Below, piece after piece: positions 1-10,645 of a stretch of 64,000 nt of DNA. This DNA comes from Panopea generosa (lineage: Eukaryota; Mollusca; Bivalvia; Adapedonta; Hiatellidae). The stretch's first letter is position 1. The number at the start of each line of letters is the position of its first letter. Where the stretch lies: NCBI GenBank assembly GCA_029582155.1, contig CM055905.1, positions 7,887,572 to 7,951,571 of the forward strand, in the 5' to 3' direction. Both the position numbers and the translations under genes were made by a program. The notes under the pieces are model-generated. The model was given only the letters and a program-made list of their open reading frames with translations. It was not told the origin of the DNA and did not search any database.

Positions 1-1460
1 AGGCTGTGACCTGGTTGGAATTCAAACCCACAACCATCAGAATGGCATTCACACTGATCGATGTAATGACGATATCGTTTTATGTGTCAGTTTGTTAAAA
101 ATCCATGTCTTTAAATGTGCAAAACAAAAGATAAACAGGCAACTGATAGCCTACATGGTCTACACACCTCATGTTGCGGTGACCAAGGTGACCTTAAAAT
201 GCGCTTTGATAATGAAACACCACATGTTTCTTACCTTTCACGTGTTTAATTCTTAAGCGAAAGTTACACGTGTGTTAAGCAGGCGTGCACATGGCAAACC
301 TTATCCTGCGTGTGTTTATAACAATTATTTTTTGGAGTTACACACATATCTTTATCACCAAGTTTGGCTAGATAGTACAGATCTTTCCCATGATTATCCA
401 TCTCTGGCTTATTTACATAATATTTCACATAATACATCAATTCTAGAACTATTCTTGCTATTTTGTATTTGTTGCACCAAATATGTTTTGGACATATCTC
501 CAAATATGCGGTTCCCATTAACTTTGCAGACAAGCATAGCATCACTAACACATTCTCCTTGCCGCTCCTGCAAAGTGCAGATTTTTTTTCATAATTTGCT
601 AATATGTCTATGTTATATTCAAATTTCATGATTTAAATGGTTTTATCCTGTGAAAAAAATGTTATAAAACAGCTAATATGTAAATTATTGACTAAACATC
701 TTCAAAATTACAAAAATATGTATTATTTAAAAAATTTTTATTGAAGATGTGCCCTTGTAATTATGTAACCAGAAGAAATGTATGATGTATTGCTGATTTG
801 AGGTTATCCTATATAATGATAACGATGGTGATGATAGAAAGAAAGCTTGAGAAGCAGGTGTCTGACATGTTCGTGTAATCTCATTCACAATTCGTATTCA
901 GCTATGTAAATAGAACTAGAATATCGGATTCCGTGTAAATCTAAGCTGAAACATTTTACACAACCACTATTTTACGCATATTTAAATATTAATTTTATAC
1001 TTTTGTGAAATTTATTGATTTTTAAACTTTAAACTTTATTTGATGTTTAGAAACTTAAGATACACAATTGAATTGCTTTAAACTGAGAATTATCATGTAT
1101 GCAAACTAAAGTGAGTGTGGTAAAATAGACATAACGCACACACATCAGTCAATGCTAGGGAACAAGTTTAAATGTATCTATTATTTATATATATATATAT
1201 TCAATTCTTTGCTATGATGTGAAACTGAATTAAATGGTGTCAGATTTTTGAGATGGCGGCAATGGAAAACATTGTTTAAAATGGCTGCCAACAAATCTTG
1301 ATATGCGCGAGTCATTATAACATCTACCATGACACAGTGATGTTCACAATATTTTTGCCTTAATCAGTACATCTATTGATCATACTTATATGCGAACAAT
1401 TACTATAGAGGACATTTACATTTGAAGATTTGCTTGTTTGGACATACAAAAAACGCAGAT
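1..1460. other. Non-coding AT-rich DNA, no gene seen
   Basis: Overlapping open frames occur on both strands at about 264-631, but neither has a recognisable motif or gene-like composition and each is a shadow of the other. An AT microsatellite lies near 1185-1200. A short stretch near 1240-1300 contains GATGGCGGC and AAATGGCTGCC, which resemble common interspersed repeat text but could not be assigned. No splice-bounded coding segment was found. Confidence 0.5.
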
Positions 1461-1464
1461 CTCA

Positions 1465-1885
1465 CTGTAACAGGCAATAGAAGCAGTACATGGAGTTTTA
1501 AATGCCTTTACAACTTTTTTCGAAATTATTCCCGGTCTCGCATGCTGCATAGTTTTCCTTTTAGACACTAACAGGCCATAGAAGCAGTACATAGAGTTTC
1601 AAATGCCCTTGTAACTTCTTGGAAATTATTCCTGGTCTCTCATGCTGTATAGTTTTTTTTCAAACACTTTAACATACAATAGAAGAAGCAGTACACAGAG
1701 TTTCAAATGCCCTTGTTTACTTCTTGGAAATTATTCCCGGTCTATCATGCTGTAAAGTTTTCCTTTCAAACATTGTAACAGGCGATAGAAGAAGCAGTAC
1801 AAAGAGTTTCAAATGTCCCTGTAACTTCTTGGAAATTATTCTCGGTCTCTAATGCTGTAAAGTTTTCATTTCAAACACGATGTTG
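1465..1885 (+). repeat. Tandem repeat, about 4 units of 101-106 bp
   Basis: The core AGCAGTACA recurs at 1482, 1583, 1687 and 1793. Each copy is followed by a segment reading roughly GAGTTTCAAATGCCCTTGTAAC, then GAAATTATTCCCGGTCTC and a CATGCTGTA-AGTTTTC stretch. Unit spacings are 101, 104 and 106 bp. Small indels separate the units, so the array is old rather than freshly amplified. No coding potential. Confidence 0.85.
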
Positions 1886-1889
1886 ATAT

Positions 1890-2940
1890 TTGGTCACACA
1901 CAATGGGCTCTCTTCATCCCCTTTTAAGTTGTTATGTAAACGGTATGTTGAGAAGTACTTTCCAGTTCCAAACTAGAATCGCACACAAACTGGTTTGTGA
2001 ACATCAATTGATGGCTAATAGTACTATGTATCATCTGTATCGTGACCTGCCATATAGATCGATTTGAACTGGTCAGTTGATATTAAACTAGGTCTATTTT
2101 GCACAATTTTCTTTGTATTCCTTTTATTTTATTTCACGACTTCCATGTATTTTCATCCCTACCAGTCTGCTTATATCTGAGAATTATCTTCTTACTGATG
2201 GCTTTAATTTATTCGAACTATAATTGTCTGACAGCTCATGGATTTCGCTAAGAAAGTGCAATCAATAATGATAATATCTATATTTCGTTTTCACTGGGCT
2301 TAAGTGCAAGAAAAGTCAGTCATATTTGGTTTCAATGCGCATGCTATAAAGCTACATTTGATGGAGAAAAGCTGAAAGCCTGTGCCAGATGTGCCTATCG
2401 TCCTTGCCTGTACAATCTCGATGGTAGAGCAATGATGGATAGTGTTGGTCCTTTGCTATGTATTTTTTTCCACTTTCAAGTGACGTCTTAAATTTATTAA
2501 CTGCTTCTGTCATCCGGATACCGCACACCCCTCACTCTCATTTTACAAGCTTTTTTATTTTATACATGTACTTGGTCTTTTGATAATCCAGGAAAGGCAT
2601 GCTGTATTTATTGTTCACACCAATGTTGTCATTTGCAAACAGTTCTGCTTTCTTGTCTACCCAACAAACCTTCAAGGTAACAGACCAGTTAAGAAATCTA
2701 CAGGTGTGAACACCAAGAATACAGAGATGCGAACTCTTAATTACTAAAAATAGGAGTGTGTTAAAGTTGTAGATACTCTGAGATGGCATTTCAGCACTTT
2801 TCAATGATAAATGTCATGTATTCATTAAGAAATATTTCATATAATACCTGATGAAAAAGAGAACTGAGTGCTCGTGTTTTAAAGAATAAAATAAAAAAGC
2901 TGGCAAACTGATGAAAAGCAAGGCTTATTGAACATTCAAA
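1890..2940. other. Non-coding DNA with one unassigned open segment
   Basis: Mostly featureless AT-rich sequence. On the - strand at about 2804-2538 there is an 88-codon open segment whose middle part (reading LKVCWVDKKAELF and then NNKYSMPFLDYQKT) has a protein-like composition and ends in a Lys-rich tail. I do not recognise a family. It lies just beyond the hAT-like relic on the same strand and could be part of an old mobile element, but nothing proves it. Confidence 0.3.
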
Positions 2941-2963
2941 TTAAGTTCTATTTGGAAGTCACT

Positions 2964-3287
2964 CATCAACCTTTTGTATGTAGCACTCTTTGCATCCATC
3001 AGAATGTTTTTGTTTGGCTTTGTTGATGATGCAGTTTCACCTCTGCTTGACATTGCTCATTTTAGGTCGGAACTTTGATTTCGTTTTCGTAATAAAACTG
3101 AAGATCCTTTCAGTCTGTGTTTGAATGGAAAATTACCAAAACACCAAGCATGACTTTTGACAACAGTCCAATTTTCTTCCCACCAATGGCAGGGTCTTTT
3201 ATTTGCCCAATGAGGTGCCATGCCACATCGGCCCTTTCTGCGTCAACTATTTCTGCACTTAGTGTCTCGACCTGGTACTCAAATCAC
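2964..3287 (-). pseudogene. hAT-type transposase C-terminal relic (dimerisation region)
   Basis: Read on the - strand from about 3287 downward, a protein-like segment runs through DVAWHLIGQIKDP and LLSKVMLGVLVI into HSNTD. There a one-base frameshift with a TGA is seen, and the adjacent frame continues as ERIFSFITKTKSKFRPKMS. The combined order (a VMLGVLVI-like strand, then HSN-D, then ERIFS) matches the C-terminal dimerisation region of hAT transposases and their domesticated relatives, where PHSNAD-ERVFS is typical. There are stop codons upstream and downstream. No catalytic DDE residues or terminal repeats were found, so this is a fragment of a dead element. Family placement is by motif only. 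Confidence 0.6.
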
Positions 3288-3409
3288 TCATCCTACCGTG
3301 AGATAACATAATTTCTGCATCGAAGAATGCATTATGTACGCCCATCTTCGACGTCGAAAAGCAAGGATATGCATGGCTGTTTCTTTTAATAAATGTTTGT
3401 TTAGGTTCT

Positions 3410-3580
3410 TACTTTTTTTCTTTGGTGGAGTTGCATCCGCCATATTGGTTGTGAAGGTTGTTGATCGGCCTTTTCCGGATCATCCGATATTGTTTTCGTA
3501 AATACTCGGTTATGTTCCGGATAACCTAATTAATAGCGCTTCTAGAGGTGACGTAGCGCGTACGGAAATGTCCGAACATT
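3410..3580. promoter_or_regulatory. Possible promoter-like CpG-containing patch
   Basis: Within AT-rich surroundings this patch carries TCCGCCATATTGG, two TTCCGGAT-type ETS-like sites (TTTTCCGGATC and GTTCCGGATAA), and a CRE-like GGTGACGTAGCG near 3547. Together these resemble a small CpG-bearing promoter. There is no confirmed downstream exon on either strand, so the call is tentative. Confidence 0.25.
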
Positions 3581-4890
3581 ACACTTTTCATATGTACTTA
3601 TTTTTTTACTTAGATCCTATAAATAAACACCTGACCAAGAAATAAATGGGATCGTATGAACGTCATTTGGTGAGTTTTTAAGGAAATTTCCCACCAGAAC
3701 TCGACTTATAATTAAGATATTTTTGAAAACCCTGGATGAGTAAGAAGTTCAAAACCTATGGAGGCTCTGGCTACCAAAAACCATCACAAACAGGGCGATG
3801 TTCTATATCGATGTTGGTTCGAGTCTTGGTTCCGGTAAAGTTTATGAAACTCACTTTAGAAGAGGAGAGGAATCCGATCATTTAGCCACACGTAAGTCAG
3901 CATAACATGATAATCTGTCGAGACCCAAACCCGGTAGTGCGACATATTGCACGTCTCTAGGGAGCCTTTTAAAGATTTTTATTTTGCGTCTCCCGAGACA
4001 TGCAACCGCGGAAGCCGGTTTTACTAGCTGGAAGTTCCCAACGGAATCTGTTGGGAAGGTTTCACGACTTTAAAATCCAAACAATTGACACTATGAATGA
4101 GAATTAAAAAATTAACATTAAATACATCGATCCGTGATTAAATTATATGCAGTGCACGCTAAGTATACTGATAAACTGATCTCAAACACGAGAGGGGTCC
4201 CATTTCAGGTGAATATATATTGTCCGCCATTATCATCTGACATCGAGTGTTCCGAATGAATCATTACCATGTTGTATAACAACATATCCTTTTATATTGT
4301 TGTACAGGCTAGTAGGGCCTATACAAGAGAATGTAGCAACAAGATAAATTTAACTTACCTTATTATAAGTAGGGTTATGCACTGCTAACCAATTAGTCCG
4401 TTGAAATGGTGAACGTCTGTATTGGTGGATGGTTGGTTAGCAAGAGAGCGCTTGATGGTCATTTTCCCAATCGCAACATCTCTGGCTCGATTCTGATTGG
4501 CTGGTTGCAACTTGTTTACTTGAGGCACTTCGAGGGGTTCATACATAATAAGCTAGCACAACATTCTACCCCCTCCTTATTTGAAAAGACTCGTGTAATA
4601 CTCGTATATAAAATTAATAAAGTCAATTGAAAAAAAACGTAAGTATATTATATTTGACTAAATTGATGAATTTTATTTATTGCCAGATCAAAAATGCTAT
4701 ATAACAACCATACAACCAGACCAAGTGATTAACCGTATTATTATGAGAAACAACTTTTAGCAGTAACATTATAATATAATTTTCCTAACTGCAGTACATG
4801 AATAAAAAGCAGTAGCAACCTGCCAATACACTGGATTTAGAACTTGAAAGTAACAGTAACACAACTAACTAAAAACACTAAATATAAACA
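3581..4890. other. Non-coding DNA, nothing recognised
   Basis: A 74-codon open frame at 4406-4630 (+) has no recognisable motif and no splice context. No repeats with clear copies elsewhere in the window were found here. The DNA is moderately CpG-containing between 3750 and 4060. Confidence 0.4.
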
Positions 4891-4892
4891 AG

Positions 4893-5187
4893 TCAGCTAT
4901 ATAAAAAAAGTCATGCATTGAAATTAAAGATAATCAGCTATATAAAAGCCGTGCAATGAAATTAAAGATAAGTCAGCTATATAAAAGCCATGCATTGAAA
5001 TTAAAGATAAATCAGCTATATAAAAGCCATGCATTGAAATTAAACATGTCAGCTTTATAAAAGCCATGCAATGAAATTAAAGATAAATCAGCTATCTAAT
5101 AGCCATCAAGTAAACTATAAACAAATCAGCTATACAATAGCCATCAATTGAACTATAAACAAATCAGCTATACAATAGCCATGTACT
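4893..5187 (+). repeat. Minisatellite, 8 units of 37-41 bp
   Basis: TCAGCTATATAAAA-type unit starts are at 4893, 4934, 4973, 5012, 5049, 5088, 5126 and 5164. The consensus unit reads roughly TCAGCTATATAAAAGCCATG followed by CATTGAAATTAAAGATAA. The last three units share a variant (CTATAAACAAATCAGC, with TACAATAGCC), showing two sequence subtypes, one at each end of the array. Confidence 0.9.
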
Positions 5188-5189
5188 TA

Positions 5190-5815
5190 ACCCTTAACAC
5201 TAAGGGTGTTGTTCATACAATCTATATAACGACTGCATGCGTGGATTGTCAGAGTGACACATGAAAATATATATTGAAATACATAATTGTGCAACAATAC
5301 CAATACAGCAATGGAGATCTGGCAACCTAGGAGTATATATAAGTAACTAATTCCAGAACGTAAAAGTGACGATCTATATACGAACATTGGCAAGAGAAAC
5401 TGCCATTTCAGATATCATTGCAATGTATATCCACGTTACGGCGAGTTAAATACTACTTGTACAGTATATTGATAATATTACACTAGCATGGTATCGTATA
5501 GATCCATTACAGTAAAACGAGCAGGTACATAATTACAAATCAATATTAGCATTGTTCAGAGCATTATAGTTATTGTTATCATGAACGTTACCATGTTAAT
5601 GATCTGTGAAATGTTTCTAAAAGCAACATAAAGCATTAAACTACACAACACCGAAATACACTTACATAGTCGGTTCCAACACCTGTTTATATAAAATAGA
5701 AGAGTGATTTAAACTGAACTTTCCCAAAAGATTTTGCTTGAATTTTTACAGCACTGTAACTTAGTTCTACTCAAACTAATGCATGCAAATGGTACGCTTC
5801 CAAATTTGCTCACTA
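5190..5815. other. Non-coding DNA, nothing recognised
   Basis: AT-rich sequence. A 68-codon open frame on the - strand (5393-5187) is unsupported by any motif. No repeat or regulatory structure was seen. Confidence 0.4.
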
Positions 5816-5819
5816 ACTA

Positions 5820-6090
5820 TTAAACCCCAAAAAAATCAAGCCTAAATTGCAAAATGGTGCATTATTTACTTTGTCTTCGAATGACAAAACGTACAAGCTG
5901 ATCATTCGGAAACAACCCCAATTTTGACCCGATTATTTGATTAAGGCATACAAGTACGTCTTTATTAAACCCCAAAAAACCAAGCCTAAATTGCAAAATG
6001 ATGCATTATTTACTTTGTATCTGAATGACAAAACGTACAAGCTGATCATTCAAAAACAAACCCTAATTTTGACCCGTTATTGAAAAGTGC
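5820..6090 (+). repeat. Direct repeat, 2 copies about 144 bp apart
   Basis: A block starting TTAAACCCCAAAAAA and passing through GCCTAAATTGCAAAATG, TGCATTATTTACTTTGT and GACAAAACGTACAAGCTGAT is present at about 5820-5935 and again at about 5965-6080. The copies differ by a few substitutions and indels. It is a short local duplication just downstream of the TatD-like exon. Confidence 0.8.
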
Positions 6091-6167
6091 ATGTCAAGTC
6101 TATCAGTAGACAGCTATTAACCAATAATGTGTGGAAATTTACACAGGTATCTATATAACTTACCAAT

Positions 6168-6360
6168 TTAACCTATATACTTTAGCTGCATTCTTATTGC
6201 ATTTCTTTAGCAACTCATAAGTAGAGCTGCCAAATATCTCAGCTGCCCTTTCAGCTGTATAATACACATTCCACGGGTGATTGAATGGAAAGTGTTTTCT
6301 ACTCAATGTGAGATAAGGGGCATTTGTCTCCAAAATGACCCTGTCCTTGCCATCAGACAA
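6168..6360 (-). CDS. TatD-family metal-dependent nuclease, C-terminal exon (partial)
   Basis: The - strand reads DRVILETNAPYLT, then NHPWNVYYTAERAAEIFG, then LLKKCNKNAAKVYRL. This is the C-terminal signature of TatD-like deoxyribonucleases: the ETDxP metal-ligand motif, a conserved NHPWN segment, a helix reading A-I-A---G, and the final N-N-A---F/Y. The segment ends in AATTG followed by GTAAGTT, a near-perfect splice donor, so the TAA in the extended frame is probably intronic. The 5' acceptor is less certain (the sequence TCTGATGGCAAG precedes GACAGG). The usual Asp of ETDAP is Asn here, which would remove a catalytic metal ligand. No N-terminal HxH exon was found within the window. It could be an exon of a gene extending outside or interrupted by the Harbinger insertion at 7151, or a decayed copy. 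Confidence 0.6.
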
Positions 6361-6369
6361 AAATCAATT

Positions 6370-7150
6370 TGATAAATTCAACCATAAAAACTCAATGAGA
6401 CCAAACAAATCATACTATACTGAAACTTACACTTTTAAATACAGCACAAAACACTTTTAAAAACCACTAACACAGACTCCAGTATATACTGACACAGCTA
6501 AATATGACTGCTTCCTCTGCAAACCCATGGACTGAGTAAGCATGGACATAGAATAGCCAAAGAATTTATACCTAGACCGATAACATTTTTGCGGGAAAGG
6601 TCTTTAATTTAGGTTACTTTAGTTGATTTCTACTTGGATAACAGTATGGTTAAAGGGAGTTAACTAGTATAAACTAAAGAATTGCTTATATTCCACAAAT
6701 TGAGCACTGCTACATACTTCCCGTGCCTAAACAATGACGTCTCGTCATTCGTCTTGTCAAACTAACATCAGCTTAAATGCCGTCTGAAGTTCTGCTATAA
6801 TATACTATACTACATAATATTCTAAATCACTCCTGCAATACCAGGTCTACATAAAGTTACTCCATCAATACTAAACTTCCTGTGGTTTCAAGGAATTTAT
6901 CAGGATTTTCTCAAAACTTTGAAATCAGTCGGATTTTATTTATTTAAGATACGTTCAGCCATTTTAATTTAGTGTTATTTCCTGATATACCCATTTTACA
7001 GATCGAGACGATCGAAAAACAATGTTGGCAGAGTATAGTTCACCCAGCACATCTGCAATGTTACCACCCTCCAACAGATAAAGTCAGTAGCTCCGATTGA
7101 GCGTCAACGCCACCTTGTGTTCTTCCAGCACCAAATACGACCAGAGACCA
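6370..7150. other. Non-coding flank left of the Harbinger element
   Basis: No exon of the TatD-like gene could be found between 6370 and the transposon end at 7151, on either strand. The DNA is AT-rich to about 7000 and then slightly CpG-containing to the transposon boundary. Confidence 0.4.
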
Positions 7151-7169
7151 GGGTGCCGTTTCACGAAAC
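7151..7169 (+). repeat. Left terminal inverted repeat of the Harbinger element
   Basis: GGGTGCCGTTTCACGAAAC, an exact inverse complement of 19015-19033. It defines the left boundary of the transposon. Confidence 0.95.
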
Positions 7170-7176
7170 ATCTTAA

Positions 7177-7290
7177 ACTTACGCAAAAAATTATCGTAAG
7201 TTTTTAAGTTACGATATTCATTTTGCGTTTCACGAACATTAACGTAAGTTTTTGCGTACGCCTAAGAAAAAAAAGTTCGTAAGTTTTTCG
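7177..7290. promoter_or_regulatory. Left subterminal motif array (CGTAAGTTTTT), likely transposase/Myb binding region
   Basis: CGTAAG or its complement occurs at 7178, 7195, 7243 and 7278, most copies followed by a T-run. A repeat of the TIR core TTTCACGAA is near 7228. In the PIF/Harbinger superfamily the Myb-like protein is known to bind subterminal repeats and recruit the transposase; assignment of these motifs to that role is inference. Confidence 0.6.
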
Positions 7291-7855
7291 TAGGATACTC
7301 TTTAGTACAGGAGATAAGTAATTGGCCATAGAAACGTCAACATCCGGTGCGATTAGGGCACCTGCAGAATACTCTTCAACGAAAAAGTTATGAATGTGCG
7401 CCAATTTATCAAAACATCCGCTTTACTCGCGCGCAGCTGTCATCTGTCAGACGACAACAAAATGGACAAACCTCGAAAGCAGAACACGACCGAGAGTCAA
7501 ATAGAGGTCCTTGTCGAAGAATGTATTAACCACAAATCATCTATAAAGGGGAAATTAAGCAGTTGTTTGTCCCATGCAGACAAACAATAATCATGGGAGA
7601 ATATAGCAGAAAGGTATTTATTCAAATTATTGGTAGATAGGTAGATGTATTAAGTGGAAATGGGATATAGTGCATAGTTACAAAATACATTCCAGTTCAA
7701 ACTGCAGTCAAGTGACTTGATAGACATGTCACTGGTTGATATAAGTACATACCCTGTTTAAAATAGAATCTGAACAATGTTTTTTAAACGGTAAGGATAA
7801 ACCAAAGATGCAGAACTGTTTTTGTGGTCACCAATCCAAGTAGCCTGAATAAATT

Positions 7856-7918
7856 GGTGATATCACTCATTCATATTTGATTAAGTGATATCACATATTC
7901 GAATGATTGATATCACTT
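7856..7918. repeat. Cluster of GTGATATCAC palindromes
   Basis: Three copies of a TGATATCA palindrome (7857-7866, about 7885-7894 and about 7907-7916) lie within 60 bp in intron 1 of the Myb-like gene. They are separated by diverged ATTCATATTTGATTAA-like spacers and could form alternative hairpins. Confidence 0.5.
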
Positions 7919-8934
7919 ATTGGGGTTAAATAGTAAAATGCTACCTCATATGATTAGACTTCTAACCCTTACTATGTTGCTCAACTTCCAATACAGTGCA
8001 CTTAAACCATGTCACTGAGAAAGATAGCTCAACATATCAGTGTTATTGACCTATGTATATTCAATACACTAGCTTGAGGCTAATAGCTATATTAGATAAA
8101 TATAATAAATCGGTATAAACCCCCAGTTATACATATATTCAATACTGTACAGACTAGTGATCGTTATTAATAAACAGCATTGTCACATTTTTTTCATATG
8201 GTAAAACATTACAATATATTTACAGAGTCAACAGTAACGGCATAACAAATAGGACAGTTGACGACTGCAAGAAAAAAAAATTCTGACTTAAAGTCATCCG
8301 CTAAGAAAAGGGAGAGAATTAGGAGGCGGGAAGGGAATTCAACAGGTGGAGTCCCCCCGCCTGAGAATTTAAAGAATTGGGAGGAAAAGGTAAAATTACA
8401 CATTTATTTTATTTTCAATCCCACAATAGATCTACATGTAGATTTATAGCAAAATATATTTGAAACCTTTGTGTAGAATCAGAGAAATTTCAAATTTACA
8501 GGGTGTGCTGGTTTTATAGTGATGTTATTTGCATGTTATGCATTCTTCCTTTTTAACTATTTTCTTGACATTCTTATTGTTGCCAATAAGAGAAATATTA
8601 TTTCTTTTATTTCATTTTTTATTAAGGTCTAAATAATGACACACTCCTACAGCTATTATTTATATATAGTTAAAGTAAAACTATAGCTGTCGCTCATAAT
8701 ATTTCAAAATGAACATTGAATATGTTTATTACCAACTGTATTTGTCTTCATACCATCTCACTTTTAATAATTATGTTATGATATTTGTATTATGACATTG
8801 TAAACATGTTCATGGACCATATTTGGCTTAAAATAATTACATATGTTTTTGTTTTCAGCTTGTAGAGAGTCTGCCTGAAGCAGTTATTGTTGGTGTTTGT
8901 GGTGGACTGGACACGTCCAGACAAAACAAAGATG

Positions 8935-9728
8935 GTAAGTTCAAAGAAAGTTAAATTTACCATACTAGTTCAGCTGACTGTAGCATGAATGATACTGATT
9001 AACAATTCAATGACTAATTAAGTTTTGTTACTATTATATATATATATATTATAAATATTAAGCCTGAAAGTAGAGCAGTGAAATGTGTTAGCCTCTAATA
9101 AATTCCTGAGAATGCGTTTGTTCCCATGCTTGGCACAAAAACAACACTGTTATTATTCGACTAAGGAGTGGACTTTATAGTTATTTGTATAAGCTCTGGA
9201 GATATGAATGAATACGGTTTTACGGCATGCCAACACAAGATAGAATGTTCAACGCAAACAGGAGGGAAGATTCCAGGTTCACTGTACATGTACAAAAACA
9301 ACAAATTCACATAACGATTTAAAAAAATACATCAAAAAATGAATATGCAGAATGAATCTAGAATATTGATACCTGCAGAACTGCAGTTTCTCATATTGTT
9401 GCTTCCTATGACATGCGTTAGCCAGTGATCCTGTTCTTGCCACTGAACGAATATGGACTACCTTCAGAATTGCAGAGTTTCGGCAAATGAAATCCCATTC
9501 TTGCCATTACTCATATGAATGCCTGGTAACACAGGGGTTGGTAATTTAACCACAATAGTGAACATGACACATAAATGATAAAATGAACATGACACCCATT
9601 CATTGACAGTGATTCTATTCTAAGCTAGATCCACACGGGCTCTCTGCAAACATATATTGGAGAAATTTCTTTTAATAAGGCTAGTATCTTACACATAATT
9701 CATAAAATATATTGTGTTTTTTTTGCAG
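8935..9728. other. Intron 3 of the Myb-like gene, with repeat-like segment
   Basis: Contains a TA microsatellite near 9037-9050. At about 9205-9250 there is GAATGAATACGGTTTTACGG-CATGCCAACAC, which recurs in diverged form at about 23145-23180 and, inverted, at about 52245-52300. It is therefore an interspersed repeat end of unknown class. Confidence 0.45.
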
Positions 9729-10236
9729 ATGGTGTTGTAACAACTACAGCTGCCCTCCCATTGAAAGAAGCAAATGTGACAGGTATCAATGAATCATTTT
9801 TTAATAATTTAGAACCAAATTTTTTTTTTTTAATTGTGTAAATAGCCTTCATTTTCTGGCAGCTAATTGCACTATACTGCTGTGCTCTTGTTTTGTTAAG
9901 TATGATATGATTCTGGTATATAATACAACATATATGTACGTCATAAACAGCATGAACACTCACTACTAACATATACTGCATACTTCACAAACTGTTTGTA
10001 TCTTTAAAACAGAAGCAAGTTTTATTGACATGTGTTATAGTAACATGCACAAGGACTTATAGATTTCTCTTAATCTAGGTTTATATGTTATTGGTATTTG
10101 TAGTAAATTAAAAAAAGTTAAAGGGAACATAATGAGTATTTATCAAAATTTTAAAATTGGCTATAAATATATAAATCAAGCAGTATGATAGATACTGATT
10201 GTGTCACATTTTGGAGGATTTAACATATGAAACCAA

Positions 10237-10255
10237 CCCCCCCCCCCCCCCCCCC
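10237..10255 (+). repeat. Poly-C tract (19 C)
   Basis: An uninterrupted run of 19 C on the + strand, inside intron 4 of the Myb-like gene and 54 bp upstream of exon 5. On the complementary strand it can support G-quadruplex structure. Confidence 0.9.
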
Positions 10256-10442
10256 TCTCAATATATTCCTTTTAAAGTGTTAAATTAGCACATATGTACT
10301 GTTTTCAGATTCCCCTCAGACTTACCCAACAGAGGAAATTAACAAAATGAGAAGTGGTATGTATGGAAAATTGCTGTTGTTTTATTGAAAGACTTGGCAT
10401 TGATTGCCACCTGTTAAATTTGATTGCATAAAGTATTATAGC

Positions 10443-10645
10443 ATAAACACATGGTGTAGTGGTAAAGCACCAAACTCATGATCGGAGGGTCGTGGGTTCG
10501 ATCATCTGCCACGTCTATGTGTGTTGTCCTTGAGCAAGACACTTTTCCGCATATGCTTAGTACTGGTTCTATCCAGGAAGACTTCGAGCGTGATTTGCCC
10601 AAGTTGTAAGAACCTGTTTCACAATCGAAGTAAAATAATAAAGTT
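10443..10645 (+). mobile_element. tRNA-derived SINE, family 1 (TGTCCTTGAGCAAGAC core)
   Basis: The head resembles a tRNA: TGGTGTAGTGGTAAAGCACC as an A-box-like region, then GTGGGTTCGATCATC as B box. It is followed by the conserved body TGTCCTTGAGCAAGACAC and the tail GATTTGCCCAAGTTGTAAGAA to ATAAAGTTTAAAC. A second full copy is at 39262 and a 3' piece at 25857. The body resembles the central domain shared by several animal SINEs (V-SINE type, from general knowledge). It is inserted in intron 5 of the Myb-like gene. Confidence 0.8.

Noticed and set aside
264..631. Overlapping frames of about 120 codons on both strands
   Set aside because: No motif, no splice context, and composition is ordinary AT-rich non-coding.
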